Source: Opacimonas sp014872805
Lineage (GTDB): Bacteria; Pseudomonadota; Gammaproteobacteria; Enterobacterales; Alteromonadaceae
Assembly: GCA_014872805.1 (NCBI GenBank)
Contig: WKFN01000003.1
Span: forward strand, 81,698-145,697
Reading direction: 5' to 3'
Length of the DNA stretch: 64,000 nt
Each line of letters begins with the position of its first letter. The first letter of the stretch is position 1. The translations under genes and the position numbers were made by a program. Shown here piece by piece: positions 35,340 to 43,940 of the stretch. Below the pieces are notes generated by a model that was given only the letters and a program-made list of their open reading frames with translations, did no database searches and had not been told where the DNA came from.

Positions 35340-37436
35340 TTGAAGCACACACTCACATCACTTTCTTGCGCAATTGCCATAACTTTTCCGGCCATCGCAA
35401 CAACGACCGCAGTAGATATTGAAACCATTGAAGTCAAAGCCAAGAACTTATCGGTCAATCATTCCAACGCGGTGAAGACGCCGACTCCGATTTTGGATGT
35501 CCCACAGAGTTTATCGATTCTGACCGCCAGCGAAATTGAAGGTCGTGGTATTACGAGCATCAGCCAAATTATCGATTATACACCTGGCGTGAACACGTCA
35601 CAGGGTGAAGGCCACCGTGATTCAGTGGTATTTCGTGGTGTGCGCTCTACTGCAGACTTTTTTATTGATGGTAATCGCGATGACGTGCAGTATTACCGTG
35701 CGCTGTACAATGTAGAGCAAGTAGAGATTTTGCGTGGTCCGAATGCATTGTTGTTTGGTCGTGGCGGTACCGGTGGTGTGCTGAATCGAGTGAGCAAACG
35801 CGCTGAACTAGATGATGCTAAAAAATCTACCTATACGTTGAGTGTTGATACCTTTGGCGGTGTGATGGGCACCATTGATACAAACCATGTCTTAAATGAT
35901 GACTCTGCATGGCGTTTGAATGCGATGATCGAAAAACTTGAAGGCAACAGAGATTTTTACGATGGCGAGCGCATTGGCTTTAATCCAACATATCGCTATC
36001 AGTTGAGTGATTTTACCCGCATCGATTTGTCGTATGAATTTATCGATCACGAGCGCTTCATCGATCGAGGCATACCGACGGGCGCAGATGGCCGACCAGT
36101 GGTTCGTTTACAGAATATCGTATTTGGTGATCCTGATAACAATTACCACACGGTCAAAGCGAACACGTTCCGTGCCAATATTGAGCATCAGTTCAGCGAA
36201 AACATTAAAGGTAATTTCAACGCGTATTATGGCGACTTTGAAAAGCTATATGTGAACTTCTATGCAACCGCTTTCGATTCTACCTCAGATGAAGTGGAAT
36301 TAGATGGTTACATCGATGAAACCGAGCGTAAAAATACTGTACTGTCAGGCAATATCATTAGTGAGTTTGATACAGGCGATATTGAACATACGTTTATGAC
36401 GGGTATCGAGTATATAAGTACTGACTCTTATCAATACCGTTATAACCCAGTCTTTAGTACAAATGGTGATGATCGTGAGACGTTTTTGGCCACTCGTCCA
36501 CTCGCCTTTAATGCTTTATCGGGAACGACATTTGGCAATGAAGCGTTTACTGTTGCGTTTACCGATCTCAATGACATGACAGATGTGGATTTGGCAGTTA
36601 CTTCTTTTTATATCCAAGATGAAATCGCCTTGTCTGAACAGTTTGACCTTGTGCTTGGTGCGCGTTTCGACCGTTTTGATATTACCGTGGATAATATCAA
36701 AGCTGATGAAGTGCGTTCACGTATTGATGAAGAAGTTTCACCACGTGCGGGTTTTATCTACAAACCACAAGAAAATATCTCATTGTATTTGAGTTACAGC
36801 GAATCCTTCTTACCTCGTTCTGGTGAGCAATATGACAATATCAATGGCAACAATAATCAGCTTGATCCAGATACGTTTACTAACCGCGAAATGGGCTTGA
36901 AGTGGGACTTTGCCGAGACGTTAAGCTTTACCGCCGCGCTGTTTGAAAATGAGCAATCTTCACCGCAAACGGCAGATAACGATCCAGCAACATTAGATGT
37001 CATTGACTCGCAAATTGACGGCTTTGAATTGCAGTTACTTGGGCAGTTGACAGATAGAGTGAGTTTTAGTGTGAACTACTCACAGCTCGACGGCGAGATC
37101 GTCAATCGTTCTGGCGGTACTGGTTTGTCACCACGCGAGTTACCTGAATCGACATTCTCAGCTTGGACGCAATATGAAATTAATGACCAAGCCGGTGTGA
37201 GCCTAGGTCTGACTTATCAGGACGAGAGCTTCATCGACAATAGCAATTCAGCAGTATTGCCAAGTTACACACGCATCGATTTGGCTGGATACTATGAGTT
37301 CTCGGATGACTTGCGCCTGCAATTGCATATTGAGAATGCCACTGATGAGTTGTATTTCCCAAATGCTCACTCTACTCACCAAGCAACCGTGGCAGAGCCT
37401 CTCAGTGCGACCTTGAAGTTGATTGGTTCGTTATAG
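35340..37436 (+). CDS. TonB-dependent siderophore receptor
   Basis: A 698-residue outer-membrane receptor. A signal peptide (LTSLSCAIAITFPAIA) leads into a short region, a TonB box-like IETIEVKA, the plug (TPTPILDVPQSLSILTASEI, then EGHRDSVVFRGVR, VEQVEILRGPNALLFGRG) and a 22-strand barrel. The plug is of the ferric-siderophore (FhuE/Fiu-like) subfamily; the exact ligand is not readable. The start codon is TTG behind AAGGAAGG. The protein ends in Leu rather than the usual aromatic residue. A Fur-like box lies upstream, and a strong terminator follows. Confidence 0.9.
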   Translation: MKHTLTSLSCAIAITFPAIATTTAVDIETIEVKAKNLSVNHSNAVKTPTPILDVPQSLSILTASEIEGRGITSISQIIDYTPGVNTSQGEGHRDSVVFRGVRSTADFFIDGNRDDVQYYRALYNVEQVEILRGPNALLFGRGGTGGVLNRVSKRAELDDAKKSTYTLSVDTFGGVMGTIDTNHVLNDDSAWRLNAMIEKLEGNRDFYDGERIGFNPTYRYQLSDFTRIDLSYEFIDHERFIDRGIPTGADGRPVVRLQNIVFGDPDNNYHTVKANTFRANIEHQFSENIKGNFNAYYGDFEKLYVNFYATAFDSTSDEVELDGYIDETERKNTVLSGNIISEFDTGDIEHTFMTGIEYISTDSYQYRYNPVFSTNGDDRETFLATRPLAFNALSGTTFGNEAFTVAFTDLNDMTDVDLAVTSFYIQDEIALSEQFDLVLGARFDRFDITVDNIKADEVRSRIDEEVSPRAGFIYKPQENISLYLSYSESFLPRSGEQYDNINGNNNQLDPDTFTNREMGLKWDFAETLSFTAALFENEQSSPQTADNDPATLDVIDSQIDGFELQLLGQLTDRVSFSVNYSQLDGEIVNRSGGTGLSPRELPESTFSAWTQYEINDQAGVSLGLTYQDESFIDNSNSAVLPSYTRIDLAGYYEFSDDLRLQLHIENATDELYFPNAHSTHQATVAEPLSATLKLIGSL

Positions 37437-37456
37437 GTCGTTCAAACGACTATGAG

Positions 37457-37482
37457 AAACCCAGCTTTAGCTGGGTTTTTTT
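37457..37482 (+). terminator. Rho-independent terminator of the TonB receptor
   Basis: AAACCCAGC and GCTGGGTTT form a perfect 9-base stem with loop TTTA, followed by T run. It overlaps the 3' end of the minus-strand ParD-like gene. Confidence 0.87.
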
Positions 37483-37682
37483 GGTTTTTGGGCTGTGGGT
37501 GAATATATAACGATAATTGAATGGTTCACGACTTCGTACGGTAAATCAGGATTATCTTCCATCATCTCACCTATTTTTGCCCAATACTCAATCTGTTTTG
37601 GCATAGTTCGGTCTAGTGCTTTGCCCATAATGGTAGCTTTCTCAACTAAATCTTGGTCTAGTCTTAAGCTTGCGGTTGCCAT
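37467..37682 (-). CDS. ParD-like family protein (orphan antitoxin-like)
   Basis: A 71-residue protein resembling the ParD-like (DUF3423) family: SLRLDQDLVEKATIMGKAL, then TMPKQIEYWAKIGEMMEDNP, a ribbon-helix-helix-type DNA-binding layout. In toxin-antitoxin modules a toxin gene usually follows, but none is found here: the next minus-strand gene begins far away and no short ORF of toxin type is in view. The 3' end carries the TonB receptor's terminator stem, so its last residues (AQKPKKPS) are set by that hairpin. Confidence 0.7.
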   Translation of the reverse strand: MATASLRLDQDLVEKATIMGKALDRTMPKQIEYWAKIGEMMEDNPDLPYEVVNHSIIVIYSPTAQKPKKPS

Positions 37683-37805
37683 AATGTATCTCCTAACAGT
37701 TCGTTATCACATACTTTTGCAACTATCACAAAATTCAATATTGAGGTGTTAATTTAAAGCTATACATCATTTTCTGAACGTCCGGTTTGCACGATAAGCC
37801 AATCC

Positions 37806-40634
37806 TCAAGATACCGCCGTACTGACCTCATCCAATAAGAACAATACATTTTGATAATCAATGCCAGAGTGTTGTGACAAACCAATTTCGCATGTTTTGG
37901 AGTTGCTATACCCAGTTGTGCACTTACCTTGCACCTGCTGACGAAGCCCTTTCAATGCACTGGCATTGAGTTCTGGTAACGTCATTCCTTTATCTCCAGC
38001 AAATCCGCAACAGTGGATCCCTTCAGGTTCGATGACGGTCTCTGCGCAGGTTTTTGCAAGGGTGCGTAAATGCTCTGCGATCCCCATTTTTTGGCTACTG
38101 CAGGTGACATGCAGCGCAACAGGCTCGGTTTTAGGCGTAATCGTTAGTTGCGACAAAATATGTTCAACAACAAACTCGGTCGTTTCATAAATAGGTAACA
38201 CTGAACCGTGTTCTGTAAGGCGAAGCTTGCATGGGCTAGTATCAAACACGATTGGGTATTCACCGTGTTTGGAGTGATGGTTTAAGCGTTGCAGTAACTC
38301 GTTTGCTTTGTCTTTTGCCGTTTGCGGAAACCCTTTTGAGTGAAATGGCATGCCGCAACATTGTCCATCAATATTATCGGGGAGAATCACTTCATAGCCG
38401 GCTTTTTCAAACACGCTGATCACCACCTCAGGCACACTGCGTTGTTCAAGTGCTTCTCGTGTTGCCCCCATATTGCGCGTAGCACAACTGGGGAAGTAAA
38501 CCACTTTTTTGTTTGTAGACTGTGTGGTACGAGGAATTTTATTGGCGCCTTGAGGATATTTGGCAAACCACAAAGGGATCGTGCCTCGCGAGGACTTGTG
38601 CAATATCGAGCCGAATTTATCTGTGTTATCACGACCAAGAATACGACTGATTTTGGCTGCACCATTAAGACTCGTTTTGACGACACCGGTAATACTATCA
38701 AATTGCTTCGCACTGAACTGCGCAATGACCTGACCGAATTTACCGCGCTGTTCCGCACGTAATGCTCTCACCAAATCGCCCGTATTAATGCCGACTGGGC
38801 AACGTTCGGCACACAATCCAGTCGCGGCACAGGTATCGATACCAAAATGCTGATAATCGTATTCGAGTTGACCCAGTTCTTGACGCTCTGCATCAATCAA
38901 ATACCCCTTATCTTTGAGTTGTTGAATACGACGCCAAATCGCAATGCGTTGGCGCGGGGTAAATGTGAGTTCTTTGGATGGGCATACGACTTCACAAAAC
39001 CCACATTCAATGCACTTATCTACAATTTCATTGGCGGCGGGTAATGCTTTGAGGTTTTTGATGTGGACGTTATTGTCATCATTGAGAATAACACCAGGAT
39101 TAAGCACATAGCTCGGATCCATGATCTGCTTGACTTGCTGCATCACGCGATAGGCTTTTTCGCCCCATTCGAGTTCAATAAATGGCGCCATATTGCGACC
39201 CGTACCGTGTTCGGCCTTGAGCGACCCACCAAAACGTACTGCCACGAGCTGAGCCACATCTTGCATGAAGGCATCGTAACGCGCGATCTGTTCATCTGTA
39301 TCAAATGCTTGGGTAAATACAAAGTGCAAATTACCGGCCAAGGCATGCCCAAAGATGATGGCTTCATCGTATAGATATTTGGCAAACAATTCATGCAAGC
39401 CTTGTACACCTTGCGCGAGGGCTTCACTGGGGAATGAGACATCTTCGATGATAACGGTAGTACCCGTCTCACGCACAGCGCCTACAGCGGGGAAAGTCGC
39501 TTTGCGAATGGCCCATAGCTGTGTCGCAAGCGTTTTGTCGGTGGTAAAAGTCACTTGCTCGATGGGGGCAAAGCCGGCCACAATGGCTTCTAGCGCTTCA
39601 ATTTGAGAGGCCAATGTTGTGGCATCAGGTGCTGCCGTTTCAATTAATAAGGCAGTACATTGTGGGTCGCGATCGCAAAAGCTCAGTGGTAATCCTGGTT
39701 TACCTTTGACACTATCCAACGCGCGTTGGTCGAGAAGCTCAGCTGCATCCACGGGAGCCGACTGCAGGCGAGAGGCCAAATCACAGGCCTGAGTCGCATT
39801 GGCAAACAAATATAGGCCAGTAGCACGATGAGGGTGTTCGACGACGGTGTTGTATGTAATATCAGCTATGAAACCAAGAGTACCTTCGGAACCCACCATG
39901 AGATGCATTAATATATCAATGGGATCGGTAAAATCCGTTAACGCATTCACCGCATAGCCAGTGGTGTTTTTGAGGCGATATTTGTGCGCAATGAGTGCAC
40001 ACAGTTCGCTGTCCCCTTGCACATCTCGAGCAAGGGCGCTTAGATTGTCAAGCAAATCTTGATGGGAAACCTGAAAACTGGCGACGGATTGCGGATCAGC
40101 GGTATTTAATATGGTGCCATCCGCCAGCACAATGGTCATCGCCGCGACAGTATAAAAGGTATTGTTCGCAACACCACAGCACATACCCGAGGCATTGTTT
40201 GCGGCAATACCGCCAATTTTGCAGCTGTTAATGGATGCGGGGTCCGGACCAATCTTGCGTCCGTATGGGGCTAAGTATTTATTAGCATCTGCACCAACAA
40301 CTCCGGGCTGTAGCGTGATTTGTTTACCCTGATTATGGATCGTGTGACCACGCCATTCTCCACTCAATGTAATCAATACCGAATCGGTAATGGCTTGGCC
40401 AGACAGACTTGTACCAGCGGCGCGAAATGTCACAGGCACATTGTGCAAAAAACTCAGTGCCAACACATCTTGGACTTCTTCAAGTGAATCAAGATGCACG
40501 ATCAGCAACGGGGTCAGCTGATAAAAACTCGCATCCGTGGCATAGGCTCTGCGTCTTGAGATATCTTCAATTAGCTGGTCCGGTGCAAGGCGTTCGCGCA
40601 GTGCACTGAGATAAGACGAGTTAAGAGTGTGCAT
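37806..40634 (-). CDS. FAD-binding and Fe-S D-lactate dehydrogenase (Dld-II type)
   Basis: A 942-residue respiratory dehydrogenase. The FAD-binding PCMH domain (about 35-270) includes TFRAAGTSLSGQA and GPDPASINSCKIGG; an FAD-oxidase C-domain ends with VLNPGVILND. Two ferredoxin clusters follow (CIECGFCEVVCPS and CAATGLCAERCPVG), then two CCG domains (PSCATRNMG, GQCCGMPF, CSSQKMG, HCCGFAG). This layout matches the Shewanella enzyme Dld-II, which oxidises D-lactate to pyruvate and feeds quinones. YdiJ-like 2-hydroxyglutarate activity is another possibility. The divergent LysR gene 140 bases away may regulate it. Confidence 0.82.
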   Translation of the reverse strand: MHTLNSSYLSALRERLAPDQLIEDISRRRAYATDASFYQLTPLLIVHLDSLEEVQDVLALSFLHNVPVTFRAAGTSLSGQAITDSVLITLSGEWRGHTIHNQGKQITLQPGVVGADANKYLAPYGRKIGPDPASINSCKIGGIAANNASGMCCGVANNTFYTVAAMTIVLADGTILNTADPQSVASFQVSHQDLLDNLSALARDVQGDSELCALIAHKYRLKNTTGYAVNALTDFTDPIDILMHLMVGSEGTLGFIADITYNTVVEHPHRATGLYLFANATQACDLASRLQSAPVDAAELLDQRALDSVKGKPGLPLSFCDRDPQCTALLIETAAPDATTLASQIEALEAIVAGFAPIEQVTFTTDKTLATQLWAIRKATFPAVGAVRETGTTVIIEDVSFPSEALAQGVQGLHELFAKYLYDEAIIFGHALAGNLHFVFTQAFDTDEQIARYDAFMQDVAQLVAVRFGGSLKAEHGTGRNMAPFIELEWGEKAYRVMQQVKQIMDPSYVLNPGVILNDDNNVHIKNLKALPAANEIVDKCIECGFCEVVCPSKELTFTPRQRIAIWRRIQQLKDKGYLIDAERQELGQLEYDYQHFGIDTCAATGLCAERCPVGINTGDLVRALRAEQRGKFGQVIAQFSAKQFDSITGVVKTSLNGAAKISRILGRDNTDKFGSILHKSSRGTIPLWFAKYPQGANKIPRTTQSTNKKVVYFPSCATRNMGATREALEQRSVPEVVISVFEKAGYEVILPDNIDGQCCGMPFHSKGFPQTAKDKANELLQRLNHHSKHGEYPIVFDTSPCKLRLTEHGSVLPIYETTEFVVEHILSQLTITPKTEPVALHVTCSSQKMGIAEHLRTLAKTCAETVIEPEGIHCCGFAGDKGMTLPELNASALKGLRQQVQGKCTTGYSNSKTCEIGLSQHSGIDYQNVLFLLDEVSTAVS

Positions 40635-40730
40635 ACAAAGCCCATATTAATATTGCTAGTCAGTAGCTGATAATAGATGTTGTATCAAGATAAATAAATA
40701 GTCGCATGGTCATAAATTAGTTTCCCTTTT

Positions 40731-40739
40731 TGCTATAAT
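40731..40739 (+). promoter_or_regulatory. Extended -10 promoter candidate for the LysR gene
   Basis: TGCTATAAT is a TGn plus perfect TATAAT, 35 bases before the preferred GTG start. A start site near 40746 would exclude the TTG at 40747, so the promoter and the chosen start support each other. No clear -35. Confidence 0.4.
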
Positions 40740-40773
40740 AATTTGGTTGATTGATTCTATTAGTGGGATAAAT

Positions 40774-41712
40774 GTGGGTAAAGTTAAAGCAGATGACATA
40801 TTTTTGTTTGTACAGGTCGTTGAAGCGGGTTCTTTTGCCAAGGTGGCGCAGCAGCTTGAGATCACCAACTCCGTCGTGAGTAAACGTATTGGACGCCTAG
40901 AATCAGCCTTAAATATGCAGTTGCTCTATCGAACTACGCGCAAGTTGAGTTTGACTGATGGTGGTCGTACGCTTTATGAGAAAGCCAAGTTGGCAAAAGT
41001 CGCTTTACAAGATGCCCAAGATGCGGTGACCGGTTATAGCGATAACTTAAGTGGAACCATTCGTTTATCGGTGCCATCGGTATCGGCATCAGTGTTAATC
41101 AATCAAGCATTGGCAGAGTTTACTCAGCAATATCCAGACATCAATATTGATTTAGTCGTGGCCGATCATTTTGTGGATATGTTGGAGGAAGGCTTTGATT
41201 TGGCGATACGTACAGGAGAGTTGGCGGATTCCAGCTTGATTGCGAGGCGTTTGGTGGATTCTGATTGGGTCTTGGTCGCCAGTCCGGAATATTTGCGCCA
41301 CAACGGTGTACCACAACATTCAAGACAACTGCAATATCACAACTGTTTGACGTATAAATATGAAAGCTCTGGCGCGGATACGTGGCGCTTAGCGGTCAAC
41401 GGGATAGATTACTACGAGAGAGTCAGTGGTAATTTTCAAGCAAATAATTTGTTATCACTCAAAACCGCTGTGTTGTCTGGTATTGGTATTGCGTATTTAC
41501 CCAAAGTCGCAGTGCATGAAGAACTCAAAGCTCAATCACTGGTGGCGTTATTACCTGAATACGATACTAAGCAAATTGGTATATATGCGGTGTATCCGAA
41601 CATGCGTCAACCCGATCAAAAGCTCAAATTACTCATTGAACACATACGCAATGTGTATTTACAACATGAAGATTGGTTTATCAGACAGAAAAAAGTTAGG
41701 TCGAAGACCTAG
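40774..41712 (+). CDS. LysR family transcriptional regulator
   Basis: A 312-residue regulator. The winged helix-turn-helix (about 5-60) includes FVQVVEAGSFAKVAQQLEIT, then SVVSKRIGRLE; the substrate-binding domain follows (about 85-300). The chosen GTG has GGGA seven bases upstream; a TTG at 40747 adds nine residues that the likely promoter would not cover. It belongs to the LysR subgroup close to AaeR/DsdC type regulators, but the effector is not readable. It is divergent from the D-lactate dehydrogenase, a typical target layout. Confidence 0.86.
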   Translation: MGKVKADDIFLFVQVVEAGSFAKVAQQLEITNSVVSKRIGRLESALNMQLLYRTTRKLSLTDGGRTLYEKAKLAKVALQDAQDAVTGYSDNLSGTIRLSVPSVSASVLINQALAEFTQQYPDINIDLVVADHFVDMLEEGFDLAIRTGELADSSLIARRLVDSDWVLVASPEYLRHNGVPQHSRQLQYHNCLTYKYESSGADTWRLAVNGIDYYERVSGNFQANNLLSLKTAVLSGIGIAYLPKVAVHEELKAQSLVALLPEYDTKQIGIYAVYPNMRQPDQKLKLLIEHIRNVYLQHEDWFIRQKKVRSKT

Positions 41713-41746
41713 CTTTGTGTTTCTATGTTTAGCTGTTTTGGGGTTC

Positions 41747-42793
41747 TTAGAACGCGTAAACGGCAGAGAACATTAAGTAGTTAGAGCTTAAATCAGTTGC
41801 TTCGTCTTGTGAATATTCACCAAACTCAACACCTGTTTTTAATTTAGACGTTACAGAAGTAATCACGTTAACACCCCAATGAGTGCGGTCACGATCACCT
41901 AGATCAGTTGTAGAGTTACCGTAGAAGAAAGTTGAACGAGTTGCATCGTTCCAGAAGTGACGGTATGCAAGAGTGAAAGAAGTACCTTCTTCAACTTTAG
42001 TTTCGCCATCTACAGTGATGATGTCAGGAACAGCAACGGTACCTACATAACGACCATATTCACCCTGAGCTACAGAGATACGAAGGTCATTTTTACCGCC
42101 CGTTTTGATTTTGGCTGCTGCGTTGAAGCCTACTGCCGTTTCGTCGATACCAGATTGGTCCACTTTACGGAATAATGCACCTACGTTGGCTTGACCCCAG
42201 TCACCTTTAAAGTCGTAACGAGCAATGATGTCAGGCATAGATTGCTTAGATTCATCGCGGTCACCGCCGAATGTGAATGGGTTTTCAAGTGCGAAAGAGA
42301 AACCGCCGTTAGTATAACGGATTTGACCTTGACGGATAAACGCTTCACCTACGTGCGCGCCACCAAAATCAAGCGTTTCAGCAAGAGCGTGTAGAGGCAT
42401 AAAAGTAGACCAAGTTTGACCCACTAACCAGTTATCCCACTTGATGAACGCGTGACGAATACGAATACCAGAAGAGTTAGAAATGATTTCGTTACCTTCT
42501 GCAGTAGCAGCATCAACTTCAAATACACCGGTTACTTTACCGTGTTGAACTTTAAACTGTAAACGAGACTGGTCGGCATTGAAGTCAGTCTGGCTGAAAT
42601 CGCCTGCGCCAGCAGAACCGATCCAGTAACCGTCACGGTAAAGGTCACCGTTTACGTGACGTGCGTCCATTTTGATGAAACCGCCAAGAGTTACTTTAGT
42701 GTCACCGTCTTCTGCAAGAGTAACGGCAGCGTTTGCTTGTGAAGCTAAGCCAAGAGCAACAGCAGCTGCTGTTAAAGATAATAGTTTTTTCAT
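41747..42793 (-). CDS. DcaP-like outer membrane porin
   Basis: A 348-residue outer-membrane protein with a clean signal peptide (LLSLTAAAVALGLASQANA) and the DcaP start VTLGGFIKMDARHVN. The strand pattern continues to a C-terminal YAF, the outer-membrane assembly signal. DcaP porins form trimers that pass organic acids, peptides or aromatic compounds. The codon usage looks strongly biased, as expected of an abundant protein. The location 200 bases from the nearest gene and an AT-rich leader suggest a regulated promoter, perhaps by the OmpR found in this window. Confidence 0.87.
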   Translation of the reverse strand: MKKLLSLTAAAVALGLASQANAAVTLAEDGDTKVTLGGFIKMDARHVNGDLYRDGYWIGSAGAGDFSQTDFNADQSRLQFKVQHGKVTGVFEVDAATAEGNEIISNSSGIRIRHAFIKWDNWLVGQTWSTFMPLHALAETLDFGGAHVGEAFIRQGQIRYTNGGFSFALENPFTFGGDRDESKQSMPDIIARYDFKGDWGQANVGALFRKVDQSGIDETAVGFNAAAKIKTGGKNDLRISVAQGEYGRYVGTVAVPDIITVDGETKVEEGTSFTLAYRHFWNDATRSTFFYGNSTTDLGDRDRTHWGVNVITSVTSKLKTGVEFGEYSQDEATDLSSNYLMFSAVYAF

Positions 42794-42889
42794 AGTTGTG
42801 TGTTCCCATTTGTGTTAACAAAAAACAAACAGAACATTAATATTCAATTAGCGATTGATAAATACGACTTTGGCACAAGACCCTTGCAC

Positions 42890-42909
42890 AAAACCGCGCA
42901 ATCGGTTTT
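42890..42909 (-). terminator. Weak hairpin in the porin leader
   Basis: AAAACCG and CGGTTTT form a 7-base stem with a 6-base loop. On the minus strand the stem ends in TTTT with little T run beyond. It may be a weak terminator for the DUF6435 gene, or a leader structure of the porin mRNA about 100 bases before its start. Confidence 0.3.
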
Positions 42910-42996
42910 AACGACAAAGGTCCTTAATAAAATAAAATTTGATGAAAAAACAAACGCAGTTGTAAAAAATACGTAAGTAAGACTTGATGGTTTGTG

Positions 42997-43179
42997 TTAA
43001 TTTTGTTGTTTTCTAGGAGTAAGAGATTCTATCTCAGCCCAGACTTTTTCTGCTTCTGCAGTGATCATGGCATACGCTTTCATATCGCCGTTACGTTGTG
43101 CGTGCATGCCTTTTTCAAGCAGTGCATCGTACTTTTTACGAAGCTTTTTCTCGGGATTACTCTTGAACAGTCCAAACAT
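42997..43179 (-). CDS. DUF6435 (Lacal_2735) family protein
   Basis: A 60-residue basic, helical protein with the family start MFGLF and the pattern EKKLRKKYDALLEKGMHAQR then a second helix ending EAEKVWAEIE. The function is unknown. The start is preceded by an AAGGA-type site (aaaggacctttt on the minus strand). It appears to be a single gene upstream of the porin. Confidence 0.72.
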   Translation of the reverse strand: MFGLFKSNPEKKLRKKYDALLEKGMHAQRNGDMKAYAMITAEAEKVWAEIESLTPRKQQN

Positions 43180-43233
43180 AAAAGGTCCTTTTGTTAGAAA
43201 ATCATCTAATACTATAATCGTATATGCAAAGGT

Positions 43234-43623
43234 TTATAATTTTAAAAGTTGATAGACATGATTACGTAATGGTGTTGGAAAAGGGACAAGTTTTTCTGAA
43301 AAATTACTCACCTGATCCACAATTGTTAACAGTTCTTGTACTTTTTCAGGGTTAAGTCGAGGTGACTGCTGTTCTAACCAGGTAATAAAATGTTCTTCAT
43401 CCGCAAAAGTATCAGGGATCAGTTTTGAGAGTTGCGGTAAACAATAGTGTAACCATTCTGTTCGATAACTGCCGAATAACCTTTCTGGGAAACCATATAA
43501 GTCGCGAATATCTTGTTCAATATCAACCAGATCATAGGGTTTATCCAATACGATCCTAAGGTAAGTTAACAAGCCGATGTCTTGTGATAACTGTGTTTTT
43601 AGTTCAGTGTAAAAAGTTTGCAT
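43234..43623 (-). CDS. Hypothetical helical protein
   Basis: A 129-residue protein I do not recognise. It is acidic, without a signal or membrane span, and mostly helical with aromatic residues (YGFPERLFGSYRTEWLHYCL). The composition and the absence of overlapping alternatives support a real gene. The neighbours are the DUF6435 gene downstream and the gap before accC upstream. Confidence 0.6.
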   Translation of the reverse strand: MQTFYTELKTQLSQDIGLLTYLRIVLDKPYDLVDIEQDIRDLYGFPERLFGSYRTEWLHYCLPQLSKLIPDTFADEEHFITWLEQQSPRLNPEKVQELLTIVDQVSNFSEKLVPFPTPLRNHVYQLLKL

Positions 43624-43699
43624 TTATATGTGAACCTTTTTTGAACAGCCTGCGTAACTATTATGCACTGTTGAAGTGTGTACGCGTTCTTGCTGTTTA

Positions 43700-43723
43700 G
43701 CCCACCTTTTGGTGGGCTTTTTT
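43700..43723 (+). terminator. Orphan rho-independent terminator
   Basis: GCCCACC, loop TTTT, GGTGGGC, then six T. The stem is perfect and the T run is on the plus strand only. No plus-strand protein gene ends near; the nearest is the LysR gene about 2 kb away. A small RNA starting between 43624 and 43690 is a possible source. Confidence 0.72.
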
Positions 43724-43750
43724 ATATCCTAATTCTACGCACTAATACTC

Positions 43751-43867
43751 TTACGCAGATGAACCGACCCATTTTCTCGCGTTTGTCGATAACCGACTTT
43801 GATGCCGTTCCGGCAAAGCGACACTGTATATTTCTTTTAAACGAGATAACCATTGTTCTGGATTCAT
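43751..43867 (-). CDS. Possible 38-residue protein downstream of accC
   Basis: An open frame of 38 residues (MNPEQWLSRLKEIYSVALPE, then a basic tail ending WVGSSA). Its amino acid make-up looks coding-like, but it has no good ribosome site and lies directly behind the accC terminator, so it would need read-through or its own promoter. An ATG at 43882 would extend it by five residues. It could be a gene remnant. Confidence 0.25.
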   Translation of the reverse strand: MNPEQWLSRLKEIYSVALPERHQSRLSTNARKWVGSSA

Positions 43868-43891
43868 TGTTATCACACACATCTTTGCACT

Positions 43892-43919
43892 AAAAAAAAG
43901 CCCCTTCAATGAAGGGGCT
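43892..43919 (-). terminator. Rho-independent terminator of aroQ-accB-accC
   Basis: AGCCCCTTC and GAAGGGGCT form a perfect 9-base stem with a 3-base loop; on the minus strand an eight-T run follows. It lies 22 bases after the accC stop. Confidence 0.88.
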
Positions 43920-43940
43920 CTATTTTATCAGCAGAACATA

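Larger units (their letters stand above)
43624..43940. other. Gene-poor stretch between the hypothetical gene and accC
   Basis: This 317-base stretch holds two clear terminators, one for each strand (43700-43723 plus and 43892-43919 minus), and a 38-codon minus-strand reading frame (43751-43867). The plus-strand terminator has no protein gene upstream of it, which leaves room for a short RNA. A 71-codon plus-strand frame also crosses the stretch but includes the terminator and looks non-coding. No tRNA was found. Confidence 0.5.

Noticed and set aside
37683..37805. A toxin gene partner for the ParD-like protein
   Set aside because: No open frame of toxin size or pattern occurs in the gap on either strand.
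43731..43890. A tRNA gene in the gap before accC
   Set aside because: No cloverleaf, T-loop GGTTC-type motif or CCA end could be found on either strand.
43678..43893. A 71-codon plus-strand frame
   Set aside because: It runs through the terminator hairpin and has no ribosome site; the composition is not coding-like.
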